64,000 nt of DNA, from NCBI RefSeq assembly GCF_025210595.1, contig NZ_JAOARH010000037.1, positions 34,090 through 98,089 of the forward strand. The letters run 5' to 3'. The notes under the pieces were generated by a model, which did not search any database, was not told where the DNA came from, and saw only the letters and a list, made by a program, of their open reading frames with translations. The position numbers were made by a program, and so were the translations under genes. The stretch comes from Winogradskyella sp. (GTDB taxonomy: Bacteria; Bacteroidota; Bacteroidia; Flavobacteriales; Flavobacteriaceae). This document shows, piece after piece, positions 1 to 7,608 of the stretch (its first letter is position 1; every line of letters starts with the position of its first letter).

Positions 1-357
1 CAAGTGCAAGGTTTTACACCAACACCAATGACTGTGGCTACCGTAATTTATTATAGCGGTTATCATCCGTATACTTTAAAAGAAGTAAACACACCTAAAA
101 CCAAAAAAGAAAAAGATGAGCAGCATCGTTTTTTCTTTTGGTATAAAGATGAAAACAAACAGTGGATTCGTAACACCCTTAACAAACTAGGACGCCAAGA
201 TTTACTTAATGTATTACTGCCCAAAAAGGAAGAGCGTTGGCGCAAAAACAAGCCTGGTAAGCCTAAGCATACCTTTAATGATGCTGTGCCTTTTAATCAG
301 CGAAAAGAAAAAGTAAAGTATAAGGGCAAGAAAAAACGTAAGACTAAAAAACGATAA
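1..357 (+). CDS. ygiQ: YgiQ-family (UPF0313) radical SAM protein, C-terminal part
   Basis: Last 118 residues of a gene that begins before the window; the frame is open to base 1, so the GTG at position 4 is an internal Val codon and not a start. The segment FTPTPMTVATVIYYSG and the following PYTLKEV match the conserved C-terminal (DUF3362-like) region of YgiQ proteins, which follows the radical SAM core. The tail is very Lys/Arg-rich (ending in KKRKTKKR), as is common for the family. The cysteine motif of the radical SAM domain lies outside the window, so the family call rests on the C-terminal region alone. It converges with polA, 17 bp away. The biochemical role of the family is not well defined. 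Confidence 0.8.
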   Translation, partial: QVQGFTPTPMTVATVIYYSGYHPYTLKEVNTPKTKKEKDEQHRFFFWYKDENKQWIRNTLNKLGRQDLLNVLLPKKEERWRKNKPGKPKHTFNDAVPFNQRKEKVKYKGKKKRKTKKR

Positions 358-374
358 CGTTAATTCTGTTTATC

Positions 375-3233
375 TTAATGCGCTTCCAGCCAATTATCAC
401 CAATATCTAAACTCACATCTAAGGGTACAGAAAGTTGATAAGCGTTTTCCATTTCGGTTTTAATGAGGTTTTTTAAACCTTCTAACTCTGGTTTGTAAAC
501 ATCAAAGACTAATTCATCATGCACTTGCAACAGCATTTTTGTTTTATAGTTACCTTCATTTAATCTTTTGTGAATATTAATCATCGCAATTTTAATAATA
601 TCAGCAGCACTTCCTTGTATTGGTGCGTTTACCGCATTACGCTCTGCTGCACCACGTACCACAGCATTACGAGAATCAATATCCTTTAAGTAGCGACGAC
701 GACCCAAAACCGTCTGTACATAACCGTTATCGCGCGCAAAGTCTACCTGATCTTGTATGTAGTTTTTAAGTTTAGGATAAGTTGCATAATACGTATCTAT
801 GAGTTCTTTAGATTCGCTACGTGTTAGGTTGGTTTGGTTGCTCAAGCCAAAAGCAGAAACACCATATATAATTCCGAAATTAACGGTTTTAGCATTACTA
901 CGTTGTTCTCTAGTAACTTCTGAAATAGGAACATTAAACACCTTTGAAGCGGTTGAAGCATGAATGTCTTCGCCATTTTTAAAAGCTTCAATCATGGTTT
1001 CTTCTTCACTTAAAGCCGCAATGATTCTTAATTCTATTTGTGAATAGTCTGCAGCTAATAAAGTATAATCTTCATTTCTTGGAATAAAAGCCTTACGAAC
1101 TTGTCTTCCACGTTCGGTACGAATAGGAATATTTTGAAGATTAGGATTGTTACTACTTAAACGTCCTGTGGCTGCAACCGTTTGCATATAATCTGTATGT
1201 ACACGACCAGTTTGTTCAAAAACCTGTTCTGGTAAGGCATCTACATATGTGCTTTTTAGTTTTGCTAATCCACGATAGTCTAAAACATTTTTAACAATAT
1301 CGTGCTCTTTGGCTAAAAAAGATAGAATGTCTTCGCTGGTTTTATATTGACCAGTTTTTGTTTTTTTAGGCTTGTCTACCAACTTCATTTTTTCGAAAAG
1401 AATGATACCTAATTGCTTTGGTGAAGCAATATTGAATTCTTCTCCTGCGGCTTCATAAATACTTTTTTCAAGATTAACAATATCGTTATCTAATTGCTCT
1501 GAAAGTTTGCTTAAGAAATCTTTGTCTAGATTAATACCTTCCAATTCCATATCGGCTAAAACTCTAAGAAGAGGCACTTCAATATCATCAAAAAGCTTTT
1601 GTGTGTTGGCTTCGCCTAGTTCTTTTTCAAAATGCTCTTTTAGTTGTAAGGTGATATCAGCATCTTCAACAGCATATTCAGTCTGTTTCTCAAGAGGAAC
1701 TTCTCGCATTGAGAGTTGATTTTTACCTTTTTTGCCAATAAGTTCTGTGATTGATATAGGAGTATAATTTAAATAAGTTTCGGCTAAAACATCCATGTTA
1801 TGGCGCATATCTGGATTGATGAGATAATGCGCTAACATGGTATCGAACAATTTGCCTTTTACCTCGATATTATACTTGGCTAAAACTTTGATATCGTATT
1901 TTAAATTTTGACCAATTTTTTCAATGTTTTCATTTTCAAAGAAAGGTTTTAATTCTTCAATAAGCGTTTGTGCTTCATTTTTATCTTCTGGAAAAGGCAT
2001 ATAAAACCCTTTGCCAGTTTCCCAAGAAAATGCAATACCAACCAACTCTGCTTCAAGAGGGTTAATGCTTGTGGTCTCTGTGTCAAAACAAACAGAACTT
2101 TGAGTTATTAAATTTTTAATAAACAATTTAGTAGCCATTCCTGAAGTCACGCTTTGGTAAAAATGTGATGTGGTTTGTGCTGTTTGCCTTGAGAATGTTG
2201 AACTCGTTTCTTCGGAAGCTGATCCATTTGCATTTTCTGATCCAAAAAGTGAAAATTGACCTGCGCCTGCGGACTTTGAAGACGAAGTTGAAGATGAAAC
2301 CGAAGTTGAAGTTTTCTTTGTTGTGCTTTGTGCTTCGCTAGTGGTGTCTTGAGGTGTAAAGGTTTTAATGAAATTTTCTGTTAGTCTTCTAAATTCTAGG
2401 TCTTGAAAAATTTGCTTTACTTTTTCAATATCTGGATGGTCTAATTCAAAATTTTTAGCATCAAATTCAACAGGAACATCGATCATGATAGTTGCCAGTT
2501 TTTTAGATAGTAAACCAAGTTCACTGTTGGCTTCTACCTTTTCTTTCATCTTGCCTTTTAGTTGGTCTGTGTTGGCTAAAAGCCCTTCCATACTACCAAA
2601 CTGGTTAATGAATTTTTTGGCAGTCTTTTCCCCTACACCAGGAAGACCAGGAATATTATCAGAAGCATCTCCCATCATGCCTAAAAAATCAATCACTTGC
2701 ATAGGATCAGTGACTTCAAACTTCTTTTGTACTTCAGGAATTCCCCAAGTCTCATAACCTCCGCCAAATACAGGTCTGTACATAAAAATATTTTCAGTAA
2801 CAAGTTGTGCAAAATCCTTATCTGGTGTTACCATAAACGTTTTATAACCTTCTTTTTCGGCTTGTCGAGATAAGGTTCCTATAATATCATCAGCTTCATA
2901 GCCTTCTTTCATTACAATAGGAATATGCATAGCTTTTAAAATCTCATAGATGTAAGGTACAGCTGTTTTTATGCCTTCAGGTGTTTCATCTCTGTTAGCT
3001 TTATAGGCTTCAAACATCTCTACACGATCAACACTTCCTCCTTTATCAAAACAAACAGCTAAATGATCTGGTCGTTCGCGTTTAATGACATCTAAAAGCG
3101 AGTTCATAAAACCCATTATGGCAGAGGTGTCTTCTCCTTTAGAATTAATTCTTGGGTTTTTTATAAAAGCATAGTAGCCACGAAATATTAACGCATAAGC
3201 ATCAACAAGGAAGAGACGTTTTTGGTCTGACAT
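375..3233 (-). CDS. polA: DNA polymerase I
   Basis: 952-residue family A DNA polymerase for Okazaki fragment processing and repair. Three modules are visible: an N-terminal 5' nuclease (about residues 1-290, starting LFLVDAYALIFRGYYAF), a 3'-5' exonuclease (about 370-560) and the polymerase core (to the end). The exonuclease looks active, because DTETTS (near 382), GQNLKYD and the YAVEDAD motif keep the acidic metal ligands. Polymerase motif A DYSQIELR (near 729) and motif C VHDELVF (near 907) are intact. A Ser/Thr-rich linker (about 297-360) separates nuclease and exonuclease and holds QFSLF (residues 326-330), which resembles a sliding-clamp-binding peptide. The gene is single and divergent from the GNAT gene. 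The start MSDQKRLFLVDAYA is the usual one for Bacteroidota PolA. Confidence 0.97.
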   Translation of the reverse strand: MSDQKRLFLVDAYALIFRGYYAFIKNPRINSKGEDTSAIMGFMNSLLDVIKRERPDHLAVCFDKGGSVDRVEMFEAYKANRDETPEGIKTAVPYIYEILKAMHIPIVMKEGYEADDIIGTLSRQAEKEGYKTFMVTPDKDFAQLVTENIFMYRPVFGGGYETWGIPEVQKKFEVTDPMQVIDFLGMMGDASDNIPGLPGVGEKTAKKFINQFGSMEGLLANTDQLKGKMKEKVEANSELGLLSKKLATIMIDVPVEFDAKNFELDHPDIEKVKQIFQDLEFRRLTENFIKTFTPQDTTSEAQSTTKKTSTSVSSSTSSSKSAGAGQFSLFGSENANGSASEETSSTFSRQTAQTTSHFYQSVTSGMATKLFIKNLITQSSVCFDTETTSINPLEAELVGIAFSWETGKGFYMPFPEDKNEAQTLIEELKPFFENENIEKIGQNLKYDIKVLAKYNIEVKGKLFDTMLAHYLINPDMRHNMDVLAETYLNYTPISITELIGKKGKNQLSMREVPLEKQTEYAVEDADITLQLKEHFEKELGEANTQKLFDDIEVPLLRVLADMELEGINLDKDFLSKLSEQLDNDIVNLEKSIYEAAGEEFNIASPKQLGIILFEKMKLVDKPKKTKTGQYKTSEDILSFLAKEHDIVKNVLDYRGLAKLKSTYVDALPEQVFEQTGRVHTDYMQTVAATGRLSSNNPNLQNIPIRTERGRQVRKAFIPRNEDYTLLAADYSQIELRIIAALSEEETMIEAFKNGEDIHASTASKVFNVPISEVTREQRSNAKTVNFGIIYGVSAFGLSNQTNLTRSESKELIDTYYATYPKLKNYIQDQVDFARDNGYVQTVLGRRRYLKDIDSRNAVVRGAAERNAVNAPIQGSAADIIKIAMINIHKRLNEGNYKTKMLLQVHDELVFDVYKPELEGLKNLIKTEMENAYQLSVPLDVSLDIGDNWLEAH

Positions 3234-3501
3234 ATCTGAAGTTTGATTTGATAATAATATCAGCTTGAGTGCAGTCTAAAGCGAATTGTATATAAATACA
3301 AGCTTATGAAAGTTAATCTTGCCGACAGTTCGCAAATTACAAAACTTAAATCGTGAAATGAAGCAATGAGAAATTAAAATATTTATGAAGAGATTGCTGT
3401 TTTTGGTTGTGTAATATATTCTATTTAACACGTTTGTAGTGTTTTAAGGGTTTAAAAAGGGAATTTGTAATTTTAAGCAATTACTTTTAAACCAATGAAA
3501 T

Positions 3502-4329
3502 ATGCAGGTTAAACACCTAGGAAATACTGATTTTAATATAATTATGGAATGCTTTCTATTAGCATTTGAAAATTACTTTGTACCAATGCCAACCGATTAT
3601 AATTTTTATAAAAAACGTTGGGAGGTAGCAGGAGTAAGATACGATTTGTCTTATGGTATGTTTAACGAAGATAGATTAGTTGGCTTTATTATTAATGCGA
3701 TAGATAAACGGCAAGGTTATGTAATAGCATATAATTCTGGTACAGGAGTGATTCCTGAATATAGAGGGAGACGCATTGTAAAATCTATTTATGAGTATGC
3801 TATTCCAGAACTCATTAAAAATGGGATTACAAAATGTCAACTAGAAGTAATTACTGAGAACCAAAAAGCAATTAAGTCTTATGAAGGTATAGGATTTAAA
3901 ATTTGTAAACATTTTAAATGTTATAAAGGGAGGCTTTTAACTCAAAGAGAGACAAATTATTCCTTGAGCCAAGTTTCTCATCGCGATTTTAACTGGGTTG
4001 AATTCCTAAATCAGGATTTGTATTCTTGGGATAACCAAAAAGAGAGTGTCATAAAAGGCGATTTTAAATATTATCTGGTTAAAGTTGATGGTACATTACA
4101 ATCTTATTTTATAATAAATCCTAAGAGTGGTTATATTGCCCAGTTTGAAGTTTTAGATAATACAGTTTTACATTGGCAAAATTTATTTTCAGCAATACAA
4201 TCTATAATTCCAGAAGTTAAAATTAATAATGTTGATGAGCGTTTAACCTATAAAATCAATGAGGTTGAAAAGTTAGGTTTAAAAAATATAGTAAATCAAT
4301 TTGAAATGGAATTGTTTCTTAAGGTGTAA
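3502..4329 (+). CDS. GNAT-family N-acetyltransferase
   Basis: 275 residues. The N-terminal half carries a GNAT fold: the acetyl-CoA-binding motif A is seen as GTGVIPEYRGRRIVKSIYEY (about residues 91-110), followed by the beta-strand and helix LEVITENQKAIKSYEGIGF typical of motif B. The C-terminal half (about 150-275) has no motif I recognise and may be a second, degenerate GNAT domain or a substrate-recognition lobe. The acceptor substrate cannot be read from the sequence. The gene is monocistronic, divergent from polA, and ends in a strong bidirectional hairpin shared with the small gene on the other strand. Confidence 0.8.
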   Translation: MQVKHLGNTDFNIIMECFLLAFENYFVPMPTDYNFYKKRWEVAGVRYDLSYGMFNEDRLVGFIINAIDKRQGYVIAYNSGTGVIPEYRGRRIVKSIYEYAIPELIKNGITKCQLEVITENQKAIKSYEGIGFKICKHFKCYKGRLLTQRETNYSLSQVSHRDFNWVEFLNQDLYSWDNQKESVIKGDFKYYLVKVDGTLQSYFIINPKSGYIAQFEVLDNTVLHWQNLFSAIQSIIPEVKINNVDERLTYKINEVEKLGLKNIVNQFEMELFLKV

Positions 4330-4340
4330 TTGGTACAAAA

Positions 4341-4375
4341 GAAAAAGCCGAAAACATAGGTTTTTCGGCTTTTTC
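4341..4375. terminator. Bidirectional rho-independent terminator
   Basis: Perfect 14-bp stem, GAAAAAGCCGAAAA against TTTTCGGCTTTTTC, with a 7-nt loop. The A-run on one arm and T-run on the other allow termination from both strands. It lies between the convergent GNAT gene and the small secreted protein gene. Confidence 0.85.
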
Positions 4376-4396
4376 AGTGGTTAATAGCATGTTTTT

Positions 4397-4657
4397 TTAG
4401 CAAAGCTTAACAGTCTTAACTTTAATCTGAAGACTTTTTCTGTAAGCTTTAATACTTATGATTTCGTTACTTTTCTTACGGTTTATTTTTAATACTTTAG
4501 CTTTCACTTTAGCAGAAATAACAGTTTTCTTAGCTTCAGGCTTTTCAGCTTTTACAGTATCAACAAATTCAGTCTCAACATTACTTACAACATCTTGCTG
4601 AGCAAATCCTGCTAAAGACATTGTTAAAAATAATAATATGACTAAACCTTTTTTCAT
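4397..4657 (-). CDS. Small secreted basic protein, function unknown
   Basis: 86 residues. An N-terminal Sec signal peptide is visible (MKKGLVILLFLTMSLAGFAQ, cleavage likely after AFAQ or nearby). The mature part starts acidic (VETEFVDTVKAEKPEA) and ends strongly basic (KINRKKSNEIISIKAYRKSLQIKVKTVKLC), with one Cys as the last residue. I recognise no domain. The signal peptide, a clean ATG and the dedicated terminator downstream argue that it is a real gene. It could be a periplasmic or secreted short protein. No function is assigned. Confidence 0.6.
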   Translation of the reverse strand: MKKGLVILLFLTMSLAGFAQQDVVSNVETEFVDTVKAEKPEAKKTVISAKVKAKVLKINRKKSNEIISIKAYRKSLQIKVKTVKLC

Positions 4658-4780
4658 TGTTGTTAAATTGTTTTTTGTTTTTAACTTCGGTTCAAAGTAA
4701 CGTAGGTTTGCTTGTTTGGAGTGAAATTTTTGGACAAAACAAGAAGGAAATTAGATATCTGGCATGCGAAAACCAAAAAC

Positions 4781-4898
4781 ATCGATGAAATACATAAAAT
4801 GAGCTCGTAGCCCTTTAAAACAGGTGTTTTTACGGATTAAAAACACTGTTTTTTAGACTAAATGAAACGCTTTGCAGATATTATCGATGAAATACACA
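4781..4898. repeat. Pair of 16-bp direct repeats flanking a hairpin
   Basis: ATCGATGAAATACATA at 4781-4796 and ATCGATGAAATACACA at 4883-4898 (15 of 16 identical) flank a stem-loop at 4817-4852. They lie in the 259-bp gap upstream of the aldehyde dehydrogenase gene. Their role is unknown; paired operator sites or a remnant duplication are possible. Confidence 0.5.
4817..4852. terminator. Terminator-like hairpin upstream of the aldehyde dehydrogenase gene
   Basis: AAAACAGGTGTTTTT pairs with AAAAACACTGTTTT (one bulged G) around a 7-nt loop and is followed by T residues and TAG. No gene on the plus strand ends just before it. It is therefore either a leader attenuator or a terminator for antisense transcription. 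Confidence 0.45.
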
Positions 4899-4916
4899 AT
4901 ATTGATATAATTTTAG

Positions 4917-6338
4917 ATGATTATGAATAACAATTATACCCACAACCCATATTATTCATTGTTTGTTAAACAACAATCAAAACAGATTAGTGTAGGGCAA
5001 ACATCATATAGTTATAGAATTAAACAATTAGATAAGCTTAAAACAGCTATTGAGATAACCTACAGAGCTCAAATAATTGAAGCATTACAAAAAGATTTAA
5101 ATAAACCAAAGGTAGAAACCGAGCTTACAGAGATTTATCAGATAATAGGTGAAATTAAATATGCTAAAGCACGTTTGCATAAATGGATGCGCAAACAAAA
5201 GGTTGCAACACCTTTGTCTATGTTTGGATCTGGTTCTTATTATATTTATGAACCTAAAGGTGTGTGTTTAATTATATCACCTTGGAATTTTCCTTTCAAC
5301 TTAACATTTGGTCCATTGGTTTCGGCAATTGCTGCTGGTAATTCTGTAATTATAAAACCGTCTGAAATGACTTCAAATGCTTCAGCATTAATGAAAGAGA
5401 TTGTTGCTGCTATTTTTAAAGAAGAAGATGTAGCATTGGTTGAAGGTGAAGTAGAAACATCTACTTACTTATTAGAACTGCCTTTTAATCACGTCTTTTT
5501 CACTGGTTCACCGCAAGTTGGTAAAATTGTTATGTCTGCTGCGGCAAAGCATTTAGCTTCAGTTACGCTAGAGTTGGGAGGGAAATCGCCAACAGTAATA
5601 GATAAGACAGCAAATATAGATAAAGCTGCTAAGCGTATTGTTTGGGGAAAGTTTATGAATGCTGGCCAAATATGTGTATCACCAGATTATATCTTGATAG
5701 ATGCAAACATAAAAGATCAGTTTATAGAAAACTGTAAAAAATGGATAAACCAATTTTATACCAACCAACCTAAAACCTCACAGTCTTATGCTAGAATTGT
5801 GTCTGAAAAACATTTTAAGCGTTTAAAACTTCATCTTGGTAATGCAAAAAGTCTGGATGCTAAAATAGACATTGGAGGTGATGTAGATATTAATTCTAAA
5901 TATATAGCACCAACAATAGTATCTAATTTAAAAGAAGGAGCTACTTTGCTTAATGAGGAAATCTTTGGGCCAATTTTACCTGTTGTGTCTTATAACACAT
6001 TAGAAGAAGCGATAGCTTACATTAACTCTAAAGAACGGCCATTAGCGCTTTATATATATAGTAATAGTAAAAAACACAGAAAACAAATTATGATGCATAC
6101 TAAAGCGGGTGGTACATGCATTAATAATAATGTTATCCATTATTCTAATCATAGTTTGCCATTTGGAGGTGTTAATAATAGTGGTATTGGTAAAAGCCAT
6201 GGTTTTTATGGGTTTAAAGCTTTTAGTAATCAGAGGGCAGTAGTAAAGCAATATGCTTTTGGGATTAATGAATCATTATTTCCACCTTATACTAAATATA
6301 AAGAGAGATTAGCAGAGCTGACTGTTAAGTGGTTTTAA
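4917..6338 (+). CDS. Aldehyde dehydrogenase family protein
   Basis: 473-residue NAD(P)-dependent aldehyde dehydrogenase that oxidises an aldehyde to the carboxylate, probably cytosolic. The fold signature SPWNFPFNLTFGPL (near residue 120), the catalytic-base motif LELGGKSP (near 218) and the nucleophile region NAGQICVSPDY (Cys near 251) are all present, so the enzyme looks active. The length and the C-terminal NSGIGKSHGFYGFKAFS segment resemble the class-3/fatty-aldehyde type (the AldH and CalB group). Two in-frame ATG codons lie 6 bp apart (4917 and 4923), and neither has a clear ribosome binding site. The gene is single and followed by its own terminator. The substrate is unknown. Confidence 0.9.
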   Translation: MIMNNNYTHNPYYSLFVKQQSKQISVGQTSYSYRIKQLDKLKTAIEITYRAQIIEALQKDLNKPKVETELTEIYQIIGEIKYAKARLHKWMRKQKVATPLSMFGSGSYYIYEPKGVCLIISPWNFPFNLTFGPLVSAIAAGNSVIIKPSEMTSNASALMKEIVAAIFKEEDVALVEGEVETSTYLLELPFNHVFFTGSPQVGKIVMSAAAKHLASVTLELGGKSPTVIDKTANIDKAAKRIVWGKFMNAGQICVSPDYILIDANIKDQFIENCKKWINQFYTNQPKTSQSYARIVSEKHFKRLKLHLGNAKSLDAKIDIGGDVDINSKYIAPTIVSNLKEGATLLNEEIFGPILPVVSYNTLEEAIAYINSKERPLALYIYSNSKKHRKQIMMHTKAGGTCINNNVIHYSNHSLPFGGVNNSGIGKSHGFYGFKAFSNQRAVVKQYAFGINESLFPPYTKYKERLAELTVKWF

Positions 6339-6345
6339 GAAAAAG

Positions 6346-6375
6346 AAAAAGCCGCTCCCTACTGCGGCTTTTTCA
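6346..6375. terminator. Rho-independent terminator after the aldehyde dehydrogenase gene
   Basis: Perfect 11-bp stem, GAAAAAGCCGC with GCGGCTTTTTC, and an 8-nt loop. A second stem, TCTGGC (6381-6386) with GCCAGA (6400-6405), follows and may serve the collar-protein gene coming from the other strand. Confidence 0.85.
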
Positions 6376-6437
6376 CTAATCTGGCAAAGCTTAGCAACGC
6401 CAGACTTAAAAACTAAAATTAAAAAATTAACTCTTAG

Positions 6438-7490
6438 TTAAAACTTTATGCAATACACCACGGTGATATTTAATGGTCTGTTTTCGTTAGATCCAGTAGT
6501 AGCAGAATTAAAAGCAGCAATGTTAGTGCTATGCGTATGATTACCAGAATGGGTTGTAGTACTTGAAGGAATTGAGACACTGTGAACGTGGTTGCCTGTA
6601 GTATTGGTGTATAAAGCAGGTATATTAACAATGTGACTGTGGTTTCCTGCAGCAGGTGTGTTAAAAGCGTTTGGTCCAGAGTTTCCCATATCATCAACTT
6701 GAAAGTCTATATCACCAAAGGCAGAAGTGCTTATTCTTCCTAGATTTCCTCTAATTTGATGTGCATGATTACCAGTAGTATTTGTGTTAGTTGTTCTAGG
6801 TGCAGTGTTATGTGAGTGATTTCCTCCAGAACCAGTTGTTACGTTAATAACATTAGTATTATGATTATGATTGCCTGCTGAGTTAGAATATGTAATTGGA
6901 GGATCTACTTGATGTAAATGACTTTCCATATCTCCGTCTTGTAGTGTTCCAACAGCATCTCCAGTTGTGCCATCTCCTCGGTCTTGTCGAGTAGCTGCGT
7001 CTGGATCATTACCAGCACCATCGTCATAACCTCTTAGAAATTTGCCTCTATAATCGGGTAAATTAAAAGTTGTAGAGCCATTTCCAGCACCGTAAGTTGT
7101 ACCTAATACAGCAAATAAACCTGCATATGTAGTTCGGCTTACAGCGCTACCATCACACACCAAATAGCCTGTTGGTGGAGTTTCTAAAGGAAAACTAAAT
7201 ATAGCACCTGTAGGTACAGGATCCTTGCTTTCTTTTAACATTCGATCCCAAGACGTACCATCAAAGAAATAAAACCCTTTAACATCATTTGTTTGGAAGA
7301 CCATTAGGCCTTCTGCTGGAGCAATTATTCCTATACGCTCTAGCGCTGTCATTCTAGGGATTAAAATTCCTTTTTCGTCAGATTCAACATCTAAAATGCT
7401 CGAATTATCTGGGGTAGTTGTGCCAATACCTACTTGTGCTATTAAGCTTTGCCCAATAGCGATGTATAGAAGAATAACAAATCGTTTCAT
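6438..7490 (-). CDS. Secreted phage-tail-collar-domain protein with HxH repeats
   Basis: 350 residues with an N-terminal signal peptide (MKRFVILLYIAIGQSLIAQ). A segment typical of secreted Bacteroidota fibre-like proteins follows (VGIGTTTPDNSSILDVESDEKG), then a stretch seen in surface fibres (GLMVFQTNDVKGFYFFDGTSW, split here only for naming). Residues about 95-165 form a phage tail-collar domain (PTGYLVCDGSAVSR, FNLPDYRGKFLRG). The last 165 residues carry SHLH and six GNHxH motifs, seven HxH in all. In phage T4 the receptor-binding tip of the long tail fibre (gp37) binds iron through HxH motifs in a trimeric needle, so a metal-stabilised trimeric fibre is a plausible inference. No other phage gene is nearby, so this is a cellular secreted protein and not a prophage remnant. 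The partner or receptor is unknown. Confidence 0.8.
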   Translation of the reverse strand: MKRFVILLYIAIGQSLIAQVGIGTTTPDNSSILDVESDEKGILIPRMTALERIGIIAPAEGLMVFQTNDVKGFYFFDGTSWDRMLKESKDPVPTGAIFSFPLETPPTGYLVCDGSAVSRTTYAGLFAVLGTTYGAGNGSTTFNLPDYRGKFLRGYDDGAGNDPDAATRQDRGDGTTGDAVGTLQDGDMESHLHQVDPPITYSNSAGNHNHNTNVINVTTGSGGNHSHNTAPRTTNTNTTGNHAHQIRGNLGRISTSAFGDIDFQVDDMGNSGPNAFNTPAAGNHSHIVNIPALYTNTTGNHVHSVSIPSSTTTHSGNHTHSTNIAAFNSATTGSNENRPLNITVVYCIKF

Positions 7491-7582
7491 AATGTCTTAG
7501 ATTAATAGCGGTTGTAAAATTCTTAAACTGTATTTGGTTTTATTTCATCCTTATGGGTGATTTTTGGATTTAATGCCTTTAT

Positions 7583-7590
7583 TATCTTTG
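7583..7590 (+). promoter_or_regulatory. Candidate -7 element of the histidine kinase gene
   Basis: TATCTTTG matches the Bacteroidota -7 consensus TAnnTTTG. It lies 18 bp upstream of the start codon. A TTG at 7564-7566 would be the -33 element, but its 16-bp spacing is slightly short. Confidence 0.35.
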
Positions 7591-7608
7591 TGTTACTAAA
7601 TTTCCTGT

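Noticed and set aside
1-6. GTG at position 4 as the start of a 117-codon gene
   Set aside because: The frame is open to the window edge and the sequence matches the C-terminal end of YgiQ, so the real start is upstream of the window.
4862-4930. 22-codon frame overlapping the aldehyde dehydrogenase start
   Set aside because: Too short to support, no ribosome binding site, and it contains one of the 16-bp direct repeats, so it may be a chance frame; a leader peptide is not excluded.
6438-7490. Prophage origin of the tail-collar gene
   Set aside because: No other phage gene, att site or tRNA-integrated element flanks it, and it has its own Sec signal peptide.
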